Source of the DNA: Rhodohalobacter sp. SW132
GTDB lineage: Bacteria; Bacteroidota; Rhodothermia; Balneolales; Balneolaceae
Length of the DNA: 64,000 bases
Direction of reading: 5' to 3'
Assembly (NCBI RefSeq): GCF_003390325.1
Contig: NZ_QUOK01000005.1
Span: forward strand, 248,001 to 312,000
This document shows positions 35,540-43,800 of the stretch, in pieces (positions within the stretch are counted from its first letter, which is position 1; each line of letters opens with the position of its first letter). The notes beneath the pieces were generated by a model. That model ran no database searches, was not told where the DNA came from, and saw nothing but the letters and a program-made list of their open reading frames with translations. The position numbers and the translations under genes were made by a program.

Positions 35540-37003
35540 CTACTTCAAGCTCCTCTCCTTCTTGCGTTCAACGCGCTTCAGAATTTCATTCATTATCATG
35601 TGATAGAGCTCATCTTTCAGGATACGGTCTTCATATCCCGAATCAATGCTTGGGTTGTCGTTGATCTCAATCACGTATACTTTTCCGTTTATCTCTTTCA
35701 GATCCACTCCGTAAAGGCCGTTGCCAATCAGGTTCGCTGCTTTGAGCGCTGTGTCGACCACATGTTTTGGAGCTTCCTCCACGGGCAGTGTGTCCGCTTT
35801 TCCTGAGTGAGTTTTTCCGTCCGCCCGCTCATAAATCTGCCAGTGTTTTCGTGCCATGAAATAGCGGCAGACATAGACCGGTTTCTGGTTCAGGATTCCA
35901 ACGCGCCAGTCGAACGAGGTGGGAATAAATTCCTGGGCAATCAGCAGATCCGATGTTTCAAACAGTTCATTGGTCTGATGTTCAAACTCTTCAGCGTTAT
36001 CCACCTTTACCACGCCCACAGAAAATGAGCTGTCCGGCTGTTTAAGGATGCAGGGAAATCCCAGGCTTTTGGTTACAGACTGTTTGTTATCCGGACTAAT
36101 GATCACTGTTTTTGGCGCCGGAATATTATTACGATTCAGCAGTTCTGCCAGGTAGACTTTATTGGTGCATTTCAGGATCGATTCCGGGTCGTCAATTACA
36201 ACCAGGCCTTCGGCCGCTGCACGCCGAGCCATCCTGTATGTGTGATGGTTCACGCTGGTGGTTTCGCGGATAAAGAGTGCATCAAATTCGTTAATCCGGC
36301 CGCTGTCATCTTTTGTGATCAGTTCGGTGTAAAAATCGAGCGATTCAGCCGCCCGGATAAACCGCTGAATTGACTTTTCATCACTGGGGGGCATCTGTTC
36401 ATCAGGATTGACAAGGATCGCAAGATCAAAGCGGGTTTCCCTGGAAGCAGATTTGGGCGTTCGCTTCCTAAAAAATTCCTGGGCTGCATCAATAACAAAC
36501 GGGCGGTGATCTTCCGGTATATCGTTCCCGGCAATGTGGCTGATTGATTTAAAGAGCCAGTCACCCTCTTTCCGTTCAAACTCGGCCCGGAGCAGAGGCG
36601 CCTGGAAGTGCTGAAACAGACGGTTGCAAAGTCTTTCGTACCGTTTCGCCATATTTTTCCCGAAATAGATGCTCAGCGTAAACTGATCTCCCTTAATCGG
36701 TTTTAGCGCCGTTTGCATCATCTTCTCAAGCTCATCCGAGACAATACGCACCATTGCCTGCGATTTCAGATCCTGCATTGCCAGCACGCCGGGAATCGGT
36801 TTGTGACCGCGAGCCGTAGCCAGCAGCGATACGTAGTACCCAACGGTTTGATAGCGGTAACTTTTGCAGAGATTGTAAATCTTCACGTTTCGAAGGGCTG
36901 AATAAGATTCGTCCGTTAGATAATTGCGCGCAGGCACCACCTCCACTCCGGGAATATGAAGCGGCCAGTTCCTGGGATTATTTACAACTACAATATGTCT
37001 CAT
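35540..37003 (-). CDS. RLAN-domain RimK-like ATP-grasp ligase
   Basis: 487 residues. The N-terminal 180 residues (VVNNPRNWPLHIPGVEVVPA, SYRYQTVGYYVSLLATARGH) match the RLAN domain that precedes some RimK-type ligases. The ATP-grasp fold covers about 270-480: NKVYLAELLNRNNIPAPKTV, FPCILKQPDSSFSVGVVKV and the metal site YVIEINDNPSID. Such ligases add an amino acid to a peptide or protein C terminus using ATP. Its start overlaps the stop of the C39-like peptidase by four bases (ATGA), which shows tight coupling. Product unknown. Confidence 0.87.
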   Translation of the reverse strand: MRHIVVVNNPRNWPLHIPGVEVVPARNYLTDESYSALRNVKIYNLCKSYRYQTVGYYVSLLATARGHKPIPGVLAMQDLKSQAMVRIVSDELEKMMQTALKPIKGDQFTLSIYFGKNMAKRYERLCNRLFQHFQAPLLRAEFERKEGDWLFKSISHIAGNDIPEDHRPFVIDAAQEFFRKRTPKSASRETRFDLAILVNPDEQMPPSDEKSIQRFIRAAESLDFYTELITKDDSGRINEFDALFIRETTSVNHHTYRMARRAAAEGLVVIDDPESILKCTNKVYLAELLNRNNIPAPKTVIISPDNKQSVTKSLGFPCILKQPDSSFSVGVVKVDNAEEFEHQTNELFETSDLLIAQEFIPTSFDWRVGILNQKPVYVCRYFMARKHWQIYERADGKTHSGKADTLPVEEAPKHVVDTALKAANLIGNGLYGVDLKEINGKVYVIEINDNPSIDSGYEDRILKDELYHMIMNEILKRVERKKERSLK

Positions 37004-37716
37004 TTGCCAATCCGCTTTGGTTTTTTCGGGGTGATGATAATCAGGTTCGCATCGTACGTGACAATCCCCAACAGAATCGCATTAATCACACGATCGATTT
37101 TGACCTCGTAGAATTGACCTTCGCTCATCGGGTTTTCCATCAGCGGATCAGCCACGGAAACCATGCGGGTCTCCCGGTTATAGCCGTGAAGAATCACAAA
37201 ATGGCCGGTTGGTTCTCCTCGGATATCATCATAATCCTGGTGTTCACCATACTCACGCATACTCCTGTAGAGATAGGTAGAGCTCAATCCCGCAATAATC
37301 GGCTGATTCTTTTTCAGGTAGCGCCGCAGGATTCCTGATCGCAGATCCTCAAACTTCAGTTTTCCGCCAAGCTCCAGAAATTGATAATAGGCTTCGGTTG
37401 CTGTACGCAGTTTTTCATTGTGTTTAAACCCGATTTGTTTCAGCATTCGCCGTTTCATTTCATCCGTTTCCAGATCAAACCAGGTAGGATCAAATACTTG
37501 AAGGTCGTAGGTATAAATCGTTGCATCATAACCGCGGTTCAGTGCGTCCACAGCAAGCAGGGAACCCAGGGTTCCACCTCCATCAAGCCGGTGTACTTCA
37601 CGAATTACCGACTTCAATGCAATCGAATTTTCATAATATTTGTAGATACTGTGCAGGCAAGTCGGGCCACAGGTGGTTTCATCCGGCTGCGGTTTGATGG
37701 GTACTTCGATCATCAT
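37000..37716 (-). CDS. C39-like cysteine peptidase
   Basis: 238 residues. Catalytic Cys16 in QPDETTCGPTCLHSIYKYY, His in GHFVILHGYNRE and Asp in VSVADPL, the papain-type order of C39 peptidases. There is no membrane or ABC domain, so it is a soluble peptidase rather than a bacteriocin exporter. First gene of the peptidase-RimK-GCS2-amidohydrolase cluster and coupled by an ATGA overlap to the RimK gene. It could process a precursor peptide, or work in reverse as a transferase. Start MMIEVPIKPQ; the second Met is equally possible. Confidence 0.85.
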   Translation of the reverse strand: MMIEVPIKPQPDETTCGPTCLHSIYKYYENSIALKSVIREVHRLDGGGTLGSLLAVDALNRGYDATIYTYDLQVFDPTWFDLETDEMKRRMLKQIGFKHNEKLRTATEAYYQFLELGGKLKFEDLRSGILRRYLKKNQPIIAGLSSTYLYRSMREYGEHQDYDDIRGEPTGHFVILHGYNRETRMVSVADPLMENPMSEGQFYEVKIDRVINAILLGIVTYDANLIIITPKKPKRIGK

Positions 37717-37877
37717 ATCAGTAAAACCAGGAAAATAGGTGAATGGTATATCTGGGGAATCGCTTCTTTAAACTCAGAGTTTTTTTAAAAAATGACACGT
37801 TTCTCTCGGATTTTCTTCAATCACAAATTTACCAAATTGTTACATCTAAACCTATATACCGGGATTTCAGATAGGAA

Positions 37878-38114
37878 TTATAATTTGACAAAATGCAGAC
37901 TTAACTCTTCATTGTTCGTCTCCACAGGCTGTGAATAAAGCATAAACTGATCCTGAACCTGACGTTCTTCCGCTACCAGAACTGTTTCAGAATTAAGTTC
38001 GTACGGGGAATTCCACTGCTCTTGTGTTGCCAGGTAGATGTAGCTTGCAAGAAGCATTAGCAGAATCAGGAGTACACCAAGCAAGAAGCCCGTTATTTTT
38101 ATCACTTTTTTCAT
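37878..38114 (-). CDS. Small membrane protein of unknown function
   Basis: 78 residues: basic start MKKVIKITG, one hydrophobic helix (about 8-30, FLLGVLLILLMLLASYIYLA) and a polar outer part with many Glu and Gln. No family recognised. It ends 160 bp before... the next cluster begins upstream of nothing else on this strand, so it is a monocistronic gene between the T9SS protein and the peptidase cluster. Confidence 0.55.
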   Translation of the reverse strand: MKKVIKITGFLLGVLLILLMLLASYIYLATQEQWNSPYELNSETVLVAEERQVQDQFMLYSQPVETNNEELSLHFVKL

Positions 38115-38305
38115 GCCAACTTTACCCAGGTTCAGTATAGCGTCAGCAAAATCTCTGTCGCCAGTTTATTCTCTTCAATTTATTGTACAGGGTGTGGTTC
38201 ATGATTTAATCATTTCTAATTCTTAAAAAAAATTAGAAAATTTTGAATTTTTGCTGTCGCATATAGGATTGGGGTCTTTACTGCAATGGAATGCCTCTTT
38301 AAGAA

Positions 38306-38331
38306 GCAGCCCGGAAAATTAACCGGGCTGC
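38306..38331 (-). terminator. Rho-independent terminator of the T9SS-protein gene
   Basis: Nine-bp perfect stem GCAGCCCGG / CCGGGCTGC, loop AAAATTAA; followed on the minus strand by TTCTTAAA and on the plus strand by TTATTTG. It lies 34 bp after the stop of the gene at 38365. Confidence 0.75.
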
Positions 38332-38364
38332 TTATTTGATCATTATCTCTCTTTGTGTTAAACA

Positions 38365-39825
38365 CTATTTCAGCAATGTTACTCTTCGTACCTGCTGTAT
38401 TCCGGGTGCAGTCATCCGCACCAGATACACACCACTCGATAACCCGGTTGCATCGAATCGAATGGAATGGCTTCCTGCAGGGTACAATCCGCTGGCCAAT
38501 GTAGCTACGTGGCGGCCCAGCATATCATATACGCGGATCGAAATTTCACCAGCAGTTTGAGCATCAAACGGAATAACCGTGGATGGGTTAAAGGGGTTCG
38601 GATACGCATTTCCCAGGCTGAATACTACGGGAATAAATTCCTTTCCAATAGATGTTGTTGTTTCACCCCATACTAGCATGAGCCGGCCAAAGATCTCAAG
38701 TTCTTCTTGGTTTGCTATTTTCTCAACTTCCTCGGGTGCCTGTTTTTGAACTATAAAATGAACCAATCCCAATTCATTGTATTCAAAAAGTTCAGCATAG
38801 TTCGGTGAAGGGTCACCAGATTCATAATCTTCAACGAGATAGAGCACCATCTCCGATTTCATTCCATCTTCGTACGATATTCTTACTTCTGTGGTCGTGA
38901 TCCACCCTTCATCAAAAAACTGCCCTGAAATCTGTTTAGAGATCATTTCGCCGGTTTGCCAGTTATAATCAACCACTGTGATCTGTCGTTCTGCATCCAA
39001 CCAGTCATCGCCGGTCCAGTATTGACCGGTATAATCTGGCATCATTTCAGCAAACTCCAGAAATGAACCGCTTTCTACTACATTGAATTCATTGAGAAAT
39101 AAGTTATTCAGGTCTTTTGTATTATAGTTTTTGTATACCTGCCTTTCCGTATTCATCCACATATGGCCGTAAGGTTCCTGGTACGTTATATGCAGGTCAT
39201 CATCTTGCTCTTCAAAGAAAAAAAGTTCATACGTGTACCAATCATCCCCGACCCAGGAACTTGATTCTCCGTAATTTATCTTGCCACCTGATTCCACAAG
39301 AACAACGCGTTCATCGTTTATCCAGTCAGACAGACTTGCATTCCAAAACTGATCCATTGTCTCGGAAAGATAATATTGGTTATCAATGAATTGATAGGTA
39401 AAAGAGACTCTGTATTCGTTTTGAAAACCCTGCCCGTTTTTGATTTGACTTACAATAGTGAGTAGTCTGTCGTTTTCATATTCATACAGGTCACGTGATA
39501 CAACATCCCAGCCCGCTTCGATATCTGACCTGTATGAGTGATGAGTTTCTGTTCTTCTTCCGGATTGATAGACGTGATCAATTTTATGATAGGAATTAAA
39601 TTCGTCCCCGTTCCATCCCTGGTGTTCAACTGAGTTCAGAAATAGTTGAGACGTTTGTTTTTGTCCGGCTTTTGTGATATTTGAATTGCCTGCATGAAGT
39701 TTCACATACAGTTCCAAAAGCGGATGTGTATAACGGTTTGAGTTCGTTTGATCATTTTTTGGTGTATCTGAAGTCGTCACCGCAAACACATAAACAAACA
39801 CGAAAAGTAGAATGCTTGTTTTCAT
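38365..39825 (-). CDS. Secreted protein with T9SS type A sorting domain
   Basis: 486 residues. Signal peptide MKTSILLFVFVYVFAVTTS. The middle (about 60-390) is made of repeated beta hairpins such as RQITVVDYNWQTGEMISKQI and RVSFTYQFIDNQYYLSETMD, with aromatic-rich strands ending in W-x-N/D pairs. The last 80 residues are a Por secretion C-terminal domain: GNAYPNPFNPSTVIPF, ISIRVYDMLGRHVATL, GSHSIRFDATGLSSGVYLVR. The protein should cross the outer membrane by the type IX system and be anchored or released. Its own activity is unknown. Confidence 0.85.
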   Translation of the reverse strand: MKTSILLFVFVYVFAVTTSDTPKNDQTNSNRYTHPLLELYVKLHAGNSNITKAGQKQTSQLFLNSVEHQGWNGDEFNSYHKIDHVYQSGRRTETHHSYRSDIEAGWDVVSRDLYEYENDRLLTIVSQIKNGQGFQNEYRVSFTYQFIDNQYYLSETMDQFWNASLSDWINDERVVLVESGGKINYGESSSWVGDDWYTYELFFFEEQDDDLHITYQEPYGHMWMNTERQVYKNYNTKDLNNLFLNEFNVVESGSFLEFAEMMPDYTGQYWTGDDWLDAERQITVVDYNWQTGEMISKQISGQFFDEGWITTTEVRISYEDGMKSEMVLYLVEDYESGDPSPNYAELFEYNELGLVHFIVQKQAPEEVEKIANQEELEIFGRLMLVWGETTTSIGKEFIPVVFSLGNAYPNPFNPSTVIPFDAQTAGEISIRVYDMLGRHVATLASGLYPAGSHSIRFDATGLSSGVYLVRMTAPGIQQVRRVTLLK

Positions 39826-40216
39826 TGGAGTAGAAATTTGAATTATAAGTATAAGTAGGAAAGCGACTTATCTCTTCTCTATACTGTTATGTAATGAAAC
39901 AGAAATCTGGCAGTAAGGTGAGCACTAAATCCAATAAATGGTACGAATTTTTCCAATTTCCGGTTACACTTGTAAAAAATATTTTTACTATTCAAAAATT
40001 CCAGTCAACTGTTTCTGACTATCAGATATACCGAAACCACAAAGCAACGTCCGGCTGGTATAGCTCGGTAACGTAATACAATAACTGCTTAACATGATCT
40101 CTGTTTGCTATTACCATTCCGAGCAGAATTTGAATTGTACGATAGCAATCGATTTGTTTTATTAGATGTGTTCTGATACCTGAAAAAATCTATCAAACCA
40201 AATAAACCTGCGCCTG
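39826..40216. other. Gap with promoter space but no gene
   Basis: Divergent promoters for the T9SS protein and the aldolase are expected here. A 60-codon open frame at 39894-40076 has no sign of being a gene. Nothing else is recognisable. Confidence 0.4.
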
Positions 40217-40852
40217 ATGAACATTGAAGAGACTCTGAAATACATTGAACAACATAAAGCTGTTGCAATCCTCCGGTTGCCTGAATCTGATGGATTCCAA
40301 AAGGTTGCCGAAGCGCTCTATAAAGGCGGAATTCGTGTGATGGAGATCACGCTAACGATGCCCGATGCCTTGAAATTAATTGGGGAAACAGAAAAAAATA
40401 TGCCAAAAGATATGGTGATTGGAGTGGGATCAGTTATCAACCGGGAGATGACCCAAAGCGCGATTAATGCGGGCGCAGCGTTTGTTGTGAGTCCGGTTTT
40501 AAAGAAAGAGATCATCACCACATCGAAAGAAAATGGTGTTCCCGTGATGTGCGGAGCGTTCAGCCCCACAGAAATTCAGCACGCGTGGGAGCTTGGTTCC
40601 GATATGGTTAAAGTTTTTCCGGCCAATATTCTCGGGAAAGAGTACCTGAAAGCGGTTAAAGCACCGATGCCCCACCTCAAACTGATGCCTACCGGCGGTG
40701 TGAACTTAACGAACGGGAATGATTGGCTTGCAGCCGGTGCTTCCGCAGTTGGAGTTGGAAGCGCACTGGCATCTTCTGATGATCTTAAAAACAAGGATTA
40801 CAAAGCGATCGAAAAGAAAGCCAGGACGCTGACCGATCACTTCAAAACATAA
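40217..40852 (+). CDS. eda: KDPG / 4-hydroxy-2-oxoglutarate aldolase
   Basis: 211-residue class I aldolase. Schiff-base Lys is in SDMVKVFPAN; the general base Glu is in RVMEITLTMPDA; phosphate-binding loop in LMPTGGVNLTNG and GVGSAL. It splits 2-keto-3-deoxy-6-phosphogluconate into pyruvate and glyceraldehyde 3-phosphate, the last step of the Entner-Doudoroff path or of uronate breakdown. No KDG kinase or dehydratase is next to it. It converges on the oxoprolinase gene with a 19-bp gap. Confidence 0.92.
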   Translation: MNIEETLKYIEQHKAVAILRLPESDGFQKVAEALYKGGIRVMEITLTMPDALKLIGETEKNMPKDMVIGVGSVINREMTQSAINAGAAFVVSPVLKKEIITTSKENGVPVMCGAFSPTEIQHAWELGSDMVKVFPANILGKEYLKAVKAPMPHLKLMPTGGVNLTNGNDWLAAGASAVGVGSALASSDDLKNKDYKAIEKKARTLTDHFKT

Positions 40853-40871
40853 GACTGCAGAGGTTCTCTTT

Positions 40872-43800
40872 TTATTCAGAGTCACCAAAACCACCCCCGC
40901 CCGGAGTGTGCAAAATAAATCGGTCGTCTTTTTCCAGATCGGCACCGTCTCGCCAGGTCAGCTCATGTTTCGAGCCATCTTTGCGTTCGATCCATTGCTT
41001 CCCGGTTTTGCCGTTTTTTCCGCCATTAAGTCCGTAAGGCTCAACCACCCTGTGCTGAGAAAGCACGGAGAGACTGACCGGTTCCAGGAAAGTCATCTCG
41101 CGAATCAGTCCGTTTCCTCCGTTCCACTTTCCCCTGCCGCCTGATTTTTCCCGGATGGCATACCGGTCGAGGCGAACCGGGTAGCGGTGCTCCAGTATCT
41201 CAGGATCTGTGGCACGTGTGTTGGTCATGTGTTGATGAACGGCATCCGCGCCGTGAAACCGATCTCCCGCACCGGTCCCGCCTGCCACAGTCTCGTAATA
41301 GCCAAAGGTATCGTTCCCAAACAAGACATTATTCATGGTTCCATAACTGCAGGCAGAGAGGTTAAATGCCTTCAAAAGTGTATCCACCAGCCGCTGGCTC
41401 GTTTCGATATTTCCGCCAACAACCGCGGGGCAATCAGCAGGATCATCGGGAAATTCCGGGTTCAGCATCCCATAGGGAATGATCAACTCCACCGGTTCCA
41501 GAAGACCGTCGTTTAGAGGCAGCGACTCATCTACCATCAGCCGCAAAACATACATCACCACACTGTTTACGATGGATGGATTGGCGTTCAGATTCCCGGG
41601 ATGAACACCGGAAGTTCCGGTAAAATCAATTCGGACAGATTCATCATCCACCCGGCACGAAACGGCCAGAAGGGAACCATCATCCAGTTTTTCTTCTGCT
41701 TTATATTCTCCGTCTGATATTTTTTTCAGCGTTGACCGCATTCGGCTTGAGGCATACTCTTTCAGCTTACCCATATAATCGGTCACTTCAGAAGCGCCGA
41801 ACTCACCGGCCAGCTTCTGCAGCTCCTTCACACCCCGATGGTTTGCCGAAACCGCTGCCTGCAAGTCCGCCATATTTTCATCAATAGAACGGGTAGGCCA
41901 GCGGCTATTCTGCAAAAGCTGTTTGATGGGTTTCCAGTCAAACTCACCACCTTTTGCGATAAACATCGGAGGAATCACCACACCCTCTTCAGCGAGGTTG
42001 TTGGCATCGGGCGGCATCGAACCGGGGCGCTTTCCACCCATTTCTGCGTGATGGGCACGGCTTGCCACAAACCCGATCCGCTCTCCCTCATAGAAAACAG
42101 GCGTGACAACGGTAACATCCGGCAGGTGTGATCCGCCGAAGCCCGGGTGGTTGGTTACGATAATATCGCCTTCTCCGAAGTCCTGGCCCAACCCTCCAAG
42201 GGGTCGAACCCCTTGGAGGGTTTCTTCTAACAACGTCCGTACGCACGTCCCCATCGCACCCAGATGGACAGGAATATGCGGCGCATTTACCACCAGGTAA
42301 CCGTCGGCATCCAGCAGTGCACAGGAGAAATCGAGACGCTCTTTCACATTTACCGACATCGATGTTTTGCGAAGCATCTCCCCCATCTGATCCGCCACGG
42401 AGCGGAACCGGTTGGTATAGAGCTGGAGATTTACCGCTTCGGAGCGTTGATCAGGCTCGTTTAACCCTCCAAGGGTTCCCAACCCTTGGAGGGTTTGGAA
42501 AAGCCATGTACCATCCCCGAGCAACTGCCCTTCCCATCCCTCTTCAACCACTGTTGTGCTGTGCGGATCGAGAATGAGCGCCGGTCCGGTGAGTTTGGAT
42601 CCGGGTTTGAAATCTTGTTTCAGATAGATCTTTTGAAAGGGAGAACTCTTTTCCCGAGAGTAGAACTCTGATGAGTGCTTTTTTTGTCGGAGGATGGGGA
42701 GTTCATCTATTTCAGAGTCTTTTTCTGATTTACTTTCATCGCCCTTATCCAGACCTCCAGGGTTTTGTAAACTCTGAAGGTCTTTTTTTTCCGAAACCTT
42801 CACCCGGACCGCCTCTACTTCAATTTCCCGATTTTCGATCCAGTGACCGTACTGATCTTCATACGCTTTCTTGAATGTATCTTCAATCCTTTTCGATTCC
42901 ATAAACTCGATCTCAAGAGAACTATCCTGACCTTTCAGCCGGAGAAACAGGTTTTTTCGTGACAGCTCAATATCATCCTGTTCTATGCCCTGTTGACTTA
43001 ACAGGTTTTTGCCTTCATCTGTGATTTCATCAAACCACTCCACAAGCTGATCCTGAACAGCATGAAGCGGCCGGAGAATTTGTTTTGATGTGATCTGTTC
43101 CAGGCGGGCCATTCGGAGTCCGTACGCACTCAGAAGTCCGGCATCCGAAGGCACCAGAACCCGGCTGATCTTCAGTTTTTCCGCAATTGCCAGCGCATGC
43201 TGCGCACCGGCTCCGCCAAAAGCAACCATCGCGTACTCCGACGGATCAAATCCTTTTTGAATAGAAATTTTGCGAATCGTCTGCGCCATCCGCTCATTGG
43301 CAATCTCCAGAAAACCCTCCAACACCTGTTCACGGCTCATGTTCTGGTTACGATTCTGGTAACGCTGCTCACTATCCTGGTCAGGCTGCTCTGCAGCGTG
43401 ACCGCTCTCACTCAGGAGCTCTGCTCCAGCCTTACCCTGGTTTCGTTGCTTTGCAGCGAAACCACCGTCATCATCCCCGTGCTCCGCTCCCGAAATCCGA
43501 CCCAAAATCTCATCCAGCCGCTCCTCTGCTTTTTCAGGCACAATCGAGATATGAAAATTTTCCGGATGAAGCCTTCCGCTCAGTAAATTCACATCGGTGA
43601 TTGTCAGCGGACCGCCGCGGCCGTAACACGCCGGACCCGGATCGGCACCCGCGCTTTCTGGCCCAACTGTCAGGCTCCGGCCGTCATATTCGCAAATTGA
43701 ACCGCCACCCGCGGCCACCGTTTCAATTTCAACTGCCGGCGTTGTAAGTGTAGCATCGCCAACGGAATGTTCATATACATAATCGATCGACCCGTCGTAT

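Noticed and set aside
40048-40076. tRNA-like stretch GGCTGGTATAGCTCGGTAACG
   Set aside because: Looks like the D-arm of a tRNA, but there is no anticodon arm, T-loop (GTTCGA) or acceptor stem in the following sequence.
39894-40076. 60-codon open frame before the aldolase gene
   Set aside because: No motif, no plausible start region, and it crosses the likely promoter zone.
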